A DNA stretch of 64,000 nucleotides from Streptomyces diacarni (lineage in GTDB: Bacteria; Actinomycetota; Actinomycetes; Streptomycetales; Streptomycetaceae), in contig NZ_QOIN01000046.1 of the NCBI RefSeq assembly GCF_003323715.1, positions 488,069 through 552,068 on the forward strand, in the 5' to 3' direction. Shown here piece by piece: positions 43,321 through 51,706 of this stretch. Position numbers and translations under genes: made by a program. The notes under the pieces were generated by a model. The model ran no database searches. It had not been told where the DNA came from and saw nothing but the letters and a program-made list of their open reading frames with translations. The stretch's first letter is position 1; every line of letters starts with the position of its first letter.

Positions 43321-45138
43321 CTACAGCCACTCGGGGTCGGTCTCCAGCACGACCGTCTCCCGCGCCGCCAGCAGGTCGAACTGCGGCCCCGTGCGCGGCA
43401 GCTCGGCACGGAAGAAGTACCGCGCCGCCTGCCGCTTGCCCCGCAGGAACGCGTCGTCGGGCCCGGCCTCCAGCGTGGCCAGGAACTGCTCCAGCCAGAT
43501 CCACGCCACCACCACGTGCCCGACGGCCTCCAGGTAGAGGGACGCGTTCGCCAGCGCCACCTGGGGGTCACCCGGCTCCCACACGCGGGCCGTGGTGGCC
43601 ACGGCCCGCTCCCAGTAGCCCCGCAGCGTCGCCGCGAGACCGGCCGCCTCGTCCCCCGCCGCCTCGGCGCGCTCCAGCGTCCCGCCGATGACGGCGCCCA
43701 GTGCCCGCAGCCCCTCGCCGCCGCCCCGCACCACCTTGCGGCCCAGCAGATCGAGCCCCTGAATGCCGTGCGTGCCCTCGTGGATGGGGTTGAGGCGGTT
43801 GTCGCGGTAGTGCTGTTCGACGTCGTACTCGCGGGTGTAGCCGTAGCCGCCGTGCACCTGGATGGCGAGGTCGTTGGCCTCCAGGCACCACTGCGAGGGC
43901 CAGCTCTTGGCGATCGGGGTCAGCACGTCCAGCAGCAGCGCGGCCCGCGCCCGCTCCTCGTGGGAGGCGGCCGAGCGCTCTTCGTCGACGAGCTTCGCGC
44001 AGTAGAGCAGGAGGCCGAGGGCGCCCTCCACGTACGACTTCTGCGCCAGCAGCATCCGCCGCACGTCGGTGTGTTCGACGATCGGCACCTGTCCGGCGTC
44101 CGCGTCCTTGCCCGCCGCGGTCAGCGGCCGCCCCTGCGGGCGCTCGCGGGCGTAGGCCAGCGACTTGAGGTAGCCGGTGTAGCCGAGCGCCATCGCGCCC
44201 GCGCCGACGCCGATGCGCGCGCCGTTCATCATGTGGAACATGTACGCGAGCCCGCGGTGTTCCTCGCCCACCAGGTGGCCGACGGCGCCCGCCTCGCCGC
44301 CGGGCCGGTGGCGGGCTCCTTCGCCGAAGTTGAGCAGCGTGTTGGTCGTGCCCCGGTAGCCCATCTTGTGGTTGAGGCCCGCGGGCACCACGTCGTTGCG
44401 CTCGCCGCGGGTGCCGTCGGCCTCGACCAGGTACTTGGGGACGACGAACAGGGAGAGCCCCTTGACCCCGGCGGGGGCGCCGGGCGTGCGGGCGAGCACG
44501 AGGTGGACGATGTTCTCGGACAGTTCGTGGTCGCCGCCCGAGATCCACATCTTGGTGCCGAACAGCCGGTAGGTGCCGTCCGCGCGCCGCTCGGCCCGGG
44601 TCGCCACGTCGGCGAGCGAGGAGCCCGCCTGCGGCTCGGACAGGCACATGGTGCCGAACCAGCGGCCCTCCAGCATCGGCCGCACGTACGTGTCGACCTG
44701 TTCGGGCGAGCCGTGGGCGCACAGCAGCCGGGCGTTGCCGAGCGTGAGGAAGGGGTAGGCGGAGGTGCCGACGTTGGCGGCCTGGAAGTAGGCGAAGCAG
44801 GCGGTGCTGACGACGTGCGGCAGGCCCATGCCGCCGTGCTCCTCGTCCATGGCGGCCGCCAGCAGCCCCGTTTCGGCGAACACCGCCAGCGCGTCGGCGA
44901 CGTCCTCGTGCGTGTGCACCCGCTCGCCGTCGAACCAGGGCTCTTCCCCGTCGTTGCGCTTGTTGTGCGGGGCGAAGTGGTCCGCGGCGACGCGTGCGCT
45001 CAGCGCCAGCGCGTCGTCGAAGGTCTCCCGCGAGTGTTCCCGGTAGCGGGGGCGTTCGGTCAGCGCGGTGATCCTCAGCCAGTCGTGGAGCTGGAAGTCG
45101 AGGTCGCGGTGCGAGAGCAGGGTGGCGGGTGTGGCCAT
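43321..45138 (-). CDS. Acyl-CoA dehydrogenase
   Basis: A 605-residue flavoenzyme of the long ACAD type with a C-terminal extension domain. Seen: FGTMCLSEPQAGSSLADVATRA and KMWISGGDHE (FAD and substrate binding), then QVHGGYGYTREYDVEQHYRDNR. The His-Glu-Gly motif NPIHEGTHGIQGLDLLGRK corresponds to the region of the catalytic base. It would oxidise an acyl-CoA to the 2-enoyl-CoA. ATG at 45138 was chosen because the sequence before it is not conserved-looking. A TetR-type palindrome lies 58 bp upstream. Confidence 0.9.
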   Translation of the reverse strand: MATPATLLSHRDLDFQLHDWLRITALTERPRYREHSRETFDDALALSARVAADHFAPHNKRNDGEEPWFDGERVHTHEDVADALAVFAETGLLAAAMDEEHGGMGLPHVVSTACFAYFQAANVGTSAYPFLTLGNARLLCAHGSPEQVDTYVRPMLEGRWFGTMCLSEPQAGSSLADVATRAERRADGTYRLFGTKMWISGGDHELSENIVHLVLARTPGAPAGVKGLSLFVVPKYLVEADGTRGERNDVVPAGLNHKMGYRGTTNTLLNFGEGARHRPGGEAGAVGHLVGEEHRGLAYMFHMMNGARIGVGAGAMALGYTGYLKSLAYARERPQGRPLTAAGKDADAGQVPIVEHTDVRRMLLAQKSYVEGALGLLLYCAKLVDEERSAASHEERARAALLLDVLTPIAKSWPSQWCLEANDLAIQVHGGYGYTREYDVEQHYRDNRLNPIHEGTHGIQGLDLLGRKVVRGGGEGLRALGAVIGGTLERAEAAGDEAAGLAATLRGYWERAVATTARVWEPGDPQVALANASLYLEAVGHVVVAWIWLEQFLATLEAGPDDAFLRGKRQAARYFFRAELPRTGPQFDLLAARETVVLETDPEWL

Positions 45139-45195
45139 GACGGTTTTCCGATCCCGGGAGCGGCGGGCGTGAGCGAGCGCCGCGACGAGGGTGTC

Positions 45196-45209
45196 TAAGC
45201 GCTTGCTTA
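45196..45209. promoter_or_regulatory. TetR-type operator upstream of the acyl-CoA dehydrogenase gene
   Basis: TAAGCGCTTGCTTA is a TAAGC-N4-GCTTA inverted repeat. Its arms resemble operators of TetR regulators of fatty acid and acyl-CoA genes. No tetR gene is adjacent, so the regulator would act from elsewhere. Confidence 0.6.
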
Positions 45210-45268
45210 TGCTCGCTTCCGTGTCAGGTCCTGTCAACGCCCGCCGGAACCACGGCCACCCCGCGGCG

Positions 45269-46093
45269 TCACGGCTTGCGGGCCACCCCCGCGTGCAGGG
45301 TCAGCGCCTCCCTCGGCAGGCGCTGAGCCGGATCGCCGTCGGGCCGCCACAGGTGCGCCATCGTGACACCGGGATCGAGGAGGTCGAGACCGTCGAAGAA
45401 CCGGGCGACCTGCTCCCGGCTGCGCGGCACGAACGCCGTACCGCCCCGCTGATAGATCCCGATGACGTCGTCGGCCCGGTCCGAGGTCCCGTCGTCCGGC
45501 AGGTCGGCGATGCCGTGGCTCACACACAGGAAGCTGCCGGGAGCCAGCGGTTCGAGCAGCGCGGCCACGATGCCGTGCGGATCGCGGCCGTCGGGGACGA
45601 AGTGGAGGAGCGCGTTGACCGACAGGGCCACGGGCCGGCTCAGATCCAGGGTGTCGCGAAGCTCCGCGGCGCCGAGAATGCTCCCGGGGTCGGTGACGTC
45701 CGCGTGGAGGTAGGCGGTGCGCCCCTCGGGAGTGCTCCGGAGAAGGGCGTGGGCGTACTGGAGGACGATCGGGTCGTTGTCGGTGTAGACGACCCGCGCC
45801 TCGGGGAGCACCGACTGGGCGATCTGGTGGAGATTGGGTTCGGTGGGGATGCCGCTGCCGATGTCGAGGAACTGGGCGACACCGTGGTCGGCCGCCAGCG
45901 TGCGGGTCACCCGCGCCATGAAGTCGCGGTTGGCGCGGGCCGCCGCCACGATCTCGGGAAGCACGGAGACCACCGACTCGGCCGCCCGTACGTCCGCCTC
46001 GTAGTGCGTCTTGCCCCCGAGGTAGTAGTCGTACATCCGCGCCGCGTGCGGTCTGGTCGTGTCGATCGGCGGCGCGCTGCCGTGCTCGGGCAC
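45269..46093 (-). CDS. DUF574 SAM-dependent methyltransferase, tandem copy 1
   Basis: A 274-residue PF04672 protein. Motifs: RMYDYYLGGKTHYEADV, SAM-binding FLDIGSGIPTEPNLHQIA, VVYTDNDPIVLQYA and LSVNALLHFVPD. The ending TLHAGVARKP matches the tandem copy upstream (LAAVARKP). GTG at 46093 has GGAGGGGGAG before it. It lies 47 bp downstream of its paralogue on the same strand, so the pair probably arose by duplication and is co-transcribed. The methyl acceptor is unknown. Confidence 0.87.
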   Translation of the reverse strand: MPEHGSAPPIDTTRPHAARMYDYYLGGKTHYEADVRAAESVVSVLPEIVAAARANRDFMARVTRTLAADHGVAQFLDIGSGIPTEPNLHQIAQSVLPEARVVYTDNDPIVLQYAHALLRSTPEGRTAYLHADVTDPGSILGAAELRDTLDLSRPVALSVNALLHFVPDGRDPHGIVAALLEPLAPGSFLCVSHGIADLPDDGTSDRADDVIGIYQRGGTAFVPRSREQVARFFDGLDLLDPGVTMAHLWRPDGDPAQRLPREALTLHAGVARKP

Positions 46094-46140
46094 GTGCTCC
46101 CCCTCCGTCGTCCGTGCGTCCCGGCGGCCGTGCCGCTCGC

Positions 46141-46965
46141 TCAGGGCTTGCGGGCCACCGCCGCCAGCATGCTGGGCTGCCCCTCCTTGAGCTCGGTGAC
46201 CTGCTCGGGGTCCGGGCGCCAGTCGTGCGCCATCACGATGCCGGGCTCGACCAGCTCGAGCCCCTCGAAGAACCGGGCGACCTCCGCGCGGTCCCGCAGC
46301 CTGAGAGTCGTCCCGCCCTTGGCGTAGATCTCCTCGACGTCGCGGCCCAGCTCGGCGAGCGCCGGGTCGTCGATGTCGGCGGTGGCGTGCGAGAGGCACA
46401 GGTAGCTGCCGGAGGGCAGCCGCTCCAGCAGCCCCTTGAGGATCTCGTAGGGACCCCACTCGTCGGGGACGAAGTGGAAGAGCGCGTTGACCGAGAGGGC
46501 GACAGGACGGGTCAGGTCGAGAGTGGAGCGCAGCTCGTCGGAGTCGACGATGCTCGCCGGGCGGGCGGCGTCCGCCTGAAGGTAGGCGGTGCGGCCCTCG
46601 GGGGTGCTGTGCAGCAGCGCCTGCGCGTACTGGAGCACGATCGGGTCGCTGTCGGTGTAGACGACCCGCGCGTCGGGGGCCACCGACTGGGCGATCTGGT
46701 GGAGGTTGGGCTCGGTGGGGATGCCGCTGCCGATGTCCAGGAACTGCCGTACCCCCGCCTCGGAGGTCAGCCAGCGGGTGGCGCGGATCATGAAATCGCG
46801 GTTGGCACGCGCCATGCCCCCGGCGAACGGCACGGTCGCGATCACCGCTTCGGCCGCCTGCACGTCCGCCTCGTAGTGGGTCTTGCCCCCGAGGTAGTAG
46901 TCGTACATCCGCGCCGAGTGCGGCTTGGTGGTGTCTATGCCGGGGAGGTTTCCCTCTGCCGTCAT
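46141..46965 (-). CDS. DUF574 SAM-dependent methyltransferase, tandem copy 2
   Basis: A 274-residue paralogue of the next gene, with almost the same length and the same motif order (RMYDYYLGGKTHYEADV, FLDIGSGIPTEPNLHQIA, VVYTDSDPIVLQYA). It differs in the middle region and in the ligand-side stretch MAHDWRPDPEQ. It is 76 bp downstream of the DUF397 gene, all on the minus strand, which suggests that the WhiJ-like gene, the DUF397 gene and both methyltransferase genes form one unit. Acceptor unknown. Confidence 0.88.
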   Translation of the reverse strand: MTAEGNLPGIDTTKPHSARMYDYYLGGKTHYEADVQAAEAVIATVPFAGGMARANRDFMIRATRWLTSEAGVRQFLDIGSGIPTEPNLHQIAQSVAPDARVVYTDSDPIVLQYAQALLHSTPEGRTAYLQADAARPASIVDSDELRSTLDLTRPVALSVNALFHFVPDEWGPYEILKGLLERLPSGSYLCLSHATADIDDPALAELGRDVEEIYAKGGTTLRLRDRAEVARFFEGLELVEPGIVMAHDWRPDPEQVTELKEGQPSMLAAVARKP

Positions 46966-47041
46966 GCGGCCTCTCCGTTCTCCGGTCCGGTACTGCTGGC
47001 GGGCGGCTCGCCGCTCGGTGGCGCCGCCCGGGGTCGTCGCG

Positions 47042-47305
47042 TCAGTCGGAGGCCAGCAGGAAGTCGGCCACGCCCTGCTTGGCGCCCTGGAGGAAGGTTT
47101 CGAACTCGTGGGTGGTGTAGATCAGCGCCGGTCCCTCGGGGTCGGTGGACTGGCGCAGGGCGACCCGGCCGTCGCCGAGCTTCATCGCCTCCACGCAGCT
47201 GCCCCCGTTGGTGCCGCTCCACGGCTTCTGCCAGCCCTCGGTGCCGAGGTTCTTGGCCGGCATGCCGTTGTATATGTGGGGGCGGGTGTGGCCTGTGTGA
47301 CCCAT
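47042..47305 (-). CDS. DUF397 small acidic protein, module 1
   Basis: An 87-residue protein with the DUF397 core: WQKPWSGTNGGSCVEAMKLGDGRVALRQS then GPALIYTTHEFETFLQGAKQG (shown in part). DUF397 proteins pair with WhiJ-like HTH regulators and probably modulate them directly. ATG at 47305 follows AAGGAG, which is built into the last codons of the regulator gene (stop at 47310-47312), so the two are coupled. Confidence 0.88.
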   Translation of the reverse strand: MGHTGHTRPHIYNGMPAKNLGTEGWQKPWSGTNGGSCVEAMKLGDGRVALRQSTDPEGPALIYTTHEFETFLQGAKQGVADFLLASD

Positions 47306-47309
47306 GGTT

Positions 47310-48167
47310 CTAAAACTCCTTGCGGATCTCACCGAGGACGGTCTCGGTGTGTGGTACTGGCGCGGCCTGCGCGCCCATGCGGTCCAGCACCTCCAGGTAG
47401 GCGGCGGTGTCCGGACGCTGGTCCAGGTACGTGGCCCCCGTCAGGCTCTCCGTGTAGACGATGTCCGGGAGCTCCGGAATCTCGAAACGGAACAGCTGGA
47501 AGGGCCCGAACATGCCGGGGTGCGCACCTGAGGTGAACGGGATGATCTGAAGCGTGATGTTCTGCGCTCTGGTCATCTCGGCGAGGTGGTCGATCTGGCC
47601 CCGCATGACCTCGGGAGAGCCCACGTGGCGCCGCAGCACCTGCTCGTCGAGCACGGCCCACAGCACCGGCGCCCGCGGGCCCTCCAAAAGCCGCTGGCGC
47701 CCCATGCGCAGCTGGACCCGCCGGTCCAGCTCGTCCTCGTCGGCGGAGGGGAACCCGGTGCGCAGCAGCGCACGCGCGTAGTCCTCCGTCTGGAGCAGTC
47801 CGGGTACGCAGTGCGGCTCGTACGCCCTGATCAGGCTGGCCTCGCCCTCCAGGCTCACGTAGAGGCTGAACCAGGCGGGGAGCACGTCGCGGAAGCTGTG
47901 CCACCAGCCGGGCTGGTTCGCCTCCTCCACCAGGGTGAGGAAGGACGCGGCCTCCTCGTCGGAGAGGCCGTACATGCTCAGCAGCTTCTCCACGTACGGG
48001 GGCTTGAGCCCGACCTCCGCCTTTTCCATGCGGCGCACCGTGGTCGTGTTCACGCTCAGTGCATGCGCGGCCTCGGCGAAGGAGCAGCCCGCGCGCTCCC
48101 GCAGGTCACGCAGGCGCAGGCCGAGCACTATCTGCCCCACAGTCGGCGCGGAACGGGCCTCGGCCAC
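47310..48167 (-). CDS. WhiJ-like XRE regulator (HTH plus DUF5753), module 1
   Basis: A 285-residue DNA-binding protein. The HTH_31/XRE domain is at ~10-70 (LRDLRERAGCSFAEAAHALSVNTTTVRRMEK). The long C-terminal DUF5753 region begins at LIRAYEPHCVPGLLQTEDYARALL and ends near PDTAAYLEVLDRM. WhiJ and its paralogues control development and antibiotic production in Streptomyces together with DUF397 proteins. GTG at 48167 follows GAGGAGG. It is divergent from an RsbW-like ATPase gene, giving the three-gene set typical of such loci. Confidence 0.88.
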   Translation of the reverse strand: MAEARSAPTVGQIVLGLRLRDLRERAGCSFAEAAHALSVNTTTVRRMEKAEVGLKPPYVEKLLSMYGLSDEEAASFLTLVEEANQPGWWHSFRDVLPAWFSLYVSLEGEASLIRAYEPHCVPGLLQTEDYARALLRTGFPSADEDELDRRVQLRMGRQRLLEGPRAPVLWAVLDEQVLRRHVGSPEVMRGQIDHLAEMTRAQNITLQIIPFTSGAHPGMFGPFQLFRFEIPELPDIVYTESLTGATYLDQRPDTAAYLEVLDRMGAQAAPVPHTETVLGEIRKEF

Positions 48168-48257
48168 TACTGCCTCCTCGACTTGCCTCCCCGGGCGGAC
48201 CCTGATGCCTGAGCAGTCTGCCATGGCTCTCGTGCAGCAGCCATACTGCCCATTCGA

Positions 48258-48274
48258 TTCTGCGAATTGCAGAA
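48258..48274. promoter_or_regulatory. Inverted repeat between WhiJ-like module 1 and the ATPase gene
   Basis: TTCTGC-GAATT-GCAGAA has perfect 6-bp arms and lies in the divergent promoter region. Its right part TTGCAGAA is also found upstream of the second DUF397 gene, so it is a candidate WhiJ-like operator. Confidence 0.6.
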
Positions 48275-48494
48275 CTCCTCTTGCCATCTGTGAAAGAGGC
48301 TGCGCATAGTGAAGAGCGTGACCCAGCTCATGCAGCTGCGGCACCGGAGCCGCACACCAACGTCCGCATCGCCGGAGGGCCTGCCGGTAACAGCCCCCCG
48401 GCTCACTCACGCGTGCGCCAGCGCCTCTGAGGGCCGTGCGGAACACCTGCCGGCAGCCGTCCCCACACCCCACAGGTAGACGGAAGGCGATCCC

Positions 48495-48950
48495 GTGGCC
48501 TCCTCGTATCCCCCTGCACAGCTCTCCTCACCCGCACCGGCCGCCGTGGCCGACGAAGCGCGGCAGGAGGGATTCGAGCTTCCGGCACACACCTCGTCCG
48601 TGGCCCGTGCCCGCGCCCACCTGCGCAGCCACCTGCTCCGCTGGGGCTTCCCCGAGGACCTCGGGCACACGGCGCAGCTGGTCATCTCCGAGTTCGTCAC
48701 CAACGCCGTCCTGCACACCGACACGGGGCGCATAGGGTGCAGCATCCATCTGGACGGCAGCAGGCTGCGTATAGAGGTCACGGACGAGGGTACCCAGACC
48801 CGGGCACCGCAGCCACGCAGCGCGGGGCCCGACGAGGTCAACGGGCGCGGCCTCCAGCTCGTGGGCGCCCTCGCCCAGCGATGGGGGGTCTCGGCCCGGG
48901 ACACCCGGTGCGGCCGCGTCGTCTGGGCGGAGCTGGGCACGACCGGCTGA
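48495..48950 (+). CDS. RsbW-like ATP-binding protein (HATPase_c_2)
   Basis: A 151-residue single-domain ATPase of the anti-sigma-factor-like HATPase group. N box ISEFVTNAVLHT, G1 box IEVTDEGT and G2 GRGLQLVGALAQRWG are intact. In Streptomyces such proteins occur beside WhiJ-like and DUF397 genes and their partner is usually unknown; a kinase or anti-sigma role is possible. GTG at 48495 follows GGAAGG. Divergent from the WhiJ-like gene. Confidence 0.85.
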   Translation: MASSYPPAQLSSPAPAAVADEARQEGFELPAHTSSVARARAHLRSHLLRWGFPEDLGHTAQLVISEFVTNAVLHTDTGRIGCSIHLDGSRLRIEVTDEGTQTRAPQPRSAGPDEVNGRGLQLVGALAQRWGVSARDTRCGRVVWAELGTTG

Positions 48951-49035
48951 GCGGTACGGCGGCTGAGCTGCGCCGCGCCTGAGCGGTACGGCAGGCACAG
49001 CCCGCGCGGCCGGCTGAGACGCGCGGCCGGCTGAG
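48947..49035. repeat. Short direct repeats after the ATPase gene
   Basis: CTGAGCGGTACGGC occurs at 48947-48960 and 48979-48992. GCGCGGCCGGCTGAG occurs at 49004-49018 and 49021-49035. The rest of the 271-bp gap up to 49221 shows no clear gene. Confidence 0.85.
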
Positions 49036-49221
49036 GCGCGTGCGGTGGGCGCGTCGCAACCGCCCCGGAACCTCCCGGTATGTACCGCGCACCTTCTCAA
49101 TTTCCGCACGTGACAGGCCGATTGACGTGGTCCAGACCGCTTCCGGCGTGTCATGCTTCCCGCCAGGGCAGGCGCACGCGCTGGCAGAGTGCGCGATGCA
49201 CGGGGAACACGTGGGGCACCG

Positions 49222-50049
49222 ATGCGGGAAGAGCTGGCCGGGGCGGACGATTTCGGAGTGGACGCGGTCGACGTCACCGTTCCGAGCGTGTCCCGGATGT
49301 ACGACCACTATCTGGGCGGTAAGGACAACTACGCCGTCGACCGCGAGGCGGTGGCGGCACTGGACCGGAAGGTGCCGGGCACCCGCGCGCTCGCGCTCGA
49401 CAACCGCAGCTTCCTGCGGCGCGTCGTGCACGTCCTGAGCCGGGAGTACGGGGTGCGCCAGTTCATCGACCACGGCTCGGGCCTGCCCACCCAGGACAAC
49501 GTCCACCAGGTGGCCCAGCGGGTGGACGGCGGCGCCCGCGTCGTCTACGTCGACAACGACCCCATCGTCCTCGCCCACGGCCGTGCCCTGCTGGAGGAGA
49601 ACGCCCGCACCGCGGTGATACGCGCTGACATGCGGGACACCGACGCGATATTCGACAGCCCCGAGGTGGGCCGCCTCATCGACCGGGGCGCACCCGTCGC
49701 GCTGCTCTTCGTCTCGGTGATGCACTGTCTGCCCGATGCCTCCGACCCGGTGGCCCTCGTGGAACGGGTCATGGCGCGGGTGCCGTCCGGCAGCTTCATC
49801 GTGCTCAACCAACTGGTCAGCCTCGACGCGGAAACCAGGGAGTTCGTCACCGACTTCATGGGCCGCAGCACCCAGGGGCAGTGGGGCCGGGTCCGCGAAC
49901 CCCACGAGGTGGCGGGCTACTTCGCCGGGCTCGACGTCATCGACCCGGGACTGGTCGAGATCACGGGCTGGCGCCCGGACTCGGACCTGCGCTGCCGCCA
50001 CACCGACGACGTCTGGTTCGAGTACGGCGGAGTGGCCCGCAAACGCTGA
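49222..50049 (+). CDS. DUF574 SAM-dependent methyltransferase, fourth copy
   Basis: A 275-residue PF04672 protein with RMYDHYLGGKDNYAVDREA, the SAM motif in the variant form FIDHGSGLPTQDNVHQVA (His in place of the usual Ile/Leu) and VVYVDNDPIVLAHG. It ends GVARKR like its relatives. It is more distant from the tandem pair than they are from each other. ATG at 49222 is the best start; the frame is open further upstream. It is convergent with the second WhiJ-like gene. Confidence 0.87.
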   Translation: MREELAGADDFGVDAVDVTVPSVSRMYDHYLGGKDNYAVDREAVAALDRKVPGTRALALDNRSFLRRVVHVLSREYGVRQFIDHGSGLPTQDNVHQVAQRVDGGARVVYVDNDPIVLAHGRALLEENARTAVIRADMRDTDAIFDSPEVGRLIDRGAPVALLFVSVMHCLPDASDPVALVERVMARVPSGSFIVLNQLVSLDAETREFVTDFMGRSTQGQWGRVREPHEVAGYFAGLDVIDPGLVEITGWRPDSDLRCRHTDDVWFEYGGVARKR

Positions 50050-50080
50050 TCCGCCACCGGGCCGACCCGCCGCTGAGCGC

Positions 50081-50983
50081 TCAGTACTCGCTGAGCAGCT
50101 TCTCCAGGAACGTCAGCGTCCTGGCCGGGGGCTCGGCCATGGCGCACAGGCGGTCCATCACCACCAGGTAGCCCTCCACCTCGTCGCGCTTCTCCAGGTA
50201 GAGGGAGCTGGTGAGTTGCTCCAGATAGACGATGTCGGGCAGGTCGGGTTCCAGGAAGCGGAGGATGGTGACGGGACCGCCGGCCGCGGCGAGGCCGCCC
50301 AGGCTGAACGGGGCGATCTGCAGCGTGACGTTGGGCCGCTGTGCCACCTCGATCAGGTGCTCGATCTGGGCCCGCATCACCTGGCGGGAGCCCAGCGGGC
50401 GGCGCAGCGCCGCCTCGTCCATCACGGCCCACAGCCGGGGGGCGTGCGGCTGGTCGAGTATGGCCTGGCGCTCCATGCGCAACTCGATGCGGCGCTCGCT
50501 GCGCCGCGCGTCGTCCCTGGGGTGGCCGAGCCGGATGACCTCGTGCGCGTACTGCCGCGTCTGCAACAGGCCGGGGACGAACTGCACCTCGTACATGCGG
50601 ATGAGGGAGGCGGCCTCCTCCAGCCCGATGAGCCGGTCGAACCACGGCGACATCACGTCGCTGTACTTCTGCCACCAGCCGGGCGAACCGGCCTGGCGCG
50701 CGAGCGCGAGATACTCCTCCCGGTCCTGCGGGTCCCACACCTCGTACAGCGTCAGCAGGTCGGCGACGTCGCGTTCCTTGCAGCCGACCCGGCCGAGCTC
50801 CAGGCGGCTGATCTTGGCGTGCGAGCCGCGGATCGCCTCGCCCGCGTCCTCGCGTGAGATGCCCCGCTCCTCGCGCAGCCGCCGCAACTGGGTGCCCAGG
50901 ACGATGCGCAGGATCGTCGGACCGCCTCTGGGGTGGTCGAGGATGCGTCCGGGCGACGCCTCGCGCCGCGGCTGTACTGCCAT
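50081..50983 (-). CDS. WhiJ-like XRE regulator (HTH plus DUF5753), module 2
   Basis: A 300-residue regulator. The HTH is at ~28-85 (LRRLREERGISREDAGEAIRGSHAKISRLE). The DUF5753 domain begins near LIRMYEVQFVPGLLQTRQYAHEVI and ends with VVMDRLCAMAEPP. It shares the overall layout of the module-1 protein but little of the HTH helix sequence, so it is likely to bind a different site. Its DUF397 partner is encoded 262 bp upstream on the same strand. Confidence 0.88.
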   Translation of the reverse strand: MAVQPRREASPGRILDHPRGGPTILRIVLGTQLRRLREERGISREDAGEAIRGSHAKISRLELGRVGCKERDVADLLTLYEVWDPQDREEYLALARQAGSPGWWQKYSDVMSPWFDRLIGLEEAASLIRMYEVQFVPGLLQTRQYAHEVIRLGHPRDDARRSERRIELRMERQAILDQPHAPRLWAVMDEAALRRPLGSRQVMRAQIEHLIEVAQRPNVTLQIAPFSLGGLAAAGGPVTILRFLEPDLPDIVYLEQLTSSLYLEKRDEVEGYLVVMDRLCAMAEPPARTLTFLEKLLSEY

Positions 50984-51166
50984 CGCGCCCGCCTTGCTTC
51001 CCTGAGTGACTGTCCGGACGCTCAGTGTCCCATTCCGCTCACCGGGCGTACAGCCATACCGGTGACGTGACCGGATTCAGCGGCTCGTGTGGCGGTGCGG
51101 TGCACCTGTGAACTCGGCGCGCCGGCGGGGCCGTCGGCACCGGGCGGTGCGCCGGTGCACACGTGA

Positions 51167-51201
51167 GCCGCCGCCGCACGTCCGTGTCGTGCGGCGGCGG
51201 C
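51167..51201 (-). terminator. Terminator downstream of DUF397 gene, module 2
   Basis: GCCGCCGCCGCACG (51167-51180) pairs perfectly with CGTGCGGCGGCGGC (51188-51201) across a 7-nt loop. It follows the DUF397 stop, so that gene is probably transcribed alone rather than with the downstream WhiJ-like gene. Confidence 0.8.
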
Positions 51202-51245
51202 GCCGTGGGGTCTTGCTTTTCAGCTGGTGGAGCGACGGGTCAGCG

Positions 51246-51482
51246 CTAGCTCTCCAGCAGGTCGTCGAAGTCGCCGTCCTTGGCGCCCTGGACGAACGCC
51301 GCGATCTCTGCGGGGGTGTAGACGAGGGCGGGGCCCGAAGGAAAGCGGGAGTTGCGCATCGCGACACCCCGGTCGGGAAGGGTGGCCACCTCCACGCAGT
51401 TGCCGTTCGGGTTGCTGCGGCGGCTCTTGCGCCACACCGCGCCTTCGATCCGGGTGGCCTCGATGCCGTTCTCGATCTGCAT
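51246..51482 (-). CDS. DUF397 small acidic protein, module 2
   Basis: A 78-residue protein with the full DUF397 pattern: WRKSRRSNPNGNCVEVATL, then GVAMRNSRFPSGPALVYTPAE and FVQGAKDGDFDDL. It is closer to the family consensus than the module-1 copy. It is expected to work with the WhiJ-like protein encoded next. Three 12-bp repeats lie 79 bp upstream of its start. Confidence 0.9.
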   Translation of the reverse strand: MQIENGIEATRIEGAVWRKSRRSNPNGNCVEVATLPDRGVAMRNSRFPSGPALVYTPAEIAAFVQGAKDGDFDDLLES

Positions 51483-51560
51483 GTACGTCTCTCCCTACGT
51501 CACTTGCGTTTCCCCCGTGGGCGGTTGCGACGTCGAAAAGCGTCTCACAGCCGAGCGTGA

Positions 51561-51596
51561 TTGCAGATGTACTTGCATCTGTACTTGCAGAAGTAA
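51561..51596. promoter_or_regulatory. Three 12-bp iterons upstream of DUF397 gene, module 2
   Basis: TTGCAGATGTAC (51561-51572), TTGCATCTGTAC (51573-51584) and TTGCAGAAGTAA (51585-51596) follow each other without a gap. AGATG and CATCT in the first two also form an inverted repeat. A likely binding array for the WhiJ-like regulator. Confidence 0.75.
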
Positions 51597-51706
51597 GTAC
51601 GGACCCGCCACAATGCCCGTCGTACTCCACCCCTGTGCCTCCGGGGTCTCAACTCCGCCGCTCGACAACGGAGTTCACGATCATCCGTCCGCCTACAGGA
51701 GCTCCA

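Noticed and set aside
51241..51247. Frameshift or missing stop at the end of the module-2 DUF397 gene
   Set aside because: The minus-strand TAG at 51246-51248 closes a full-length DUF397 domain.
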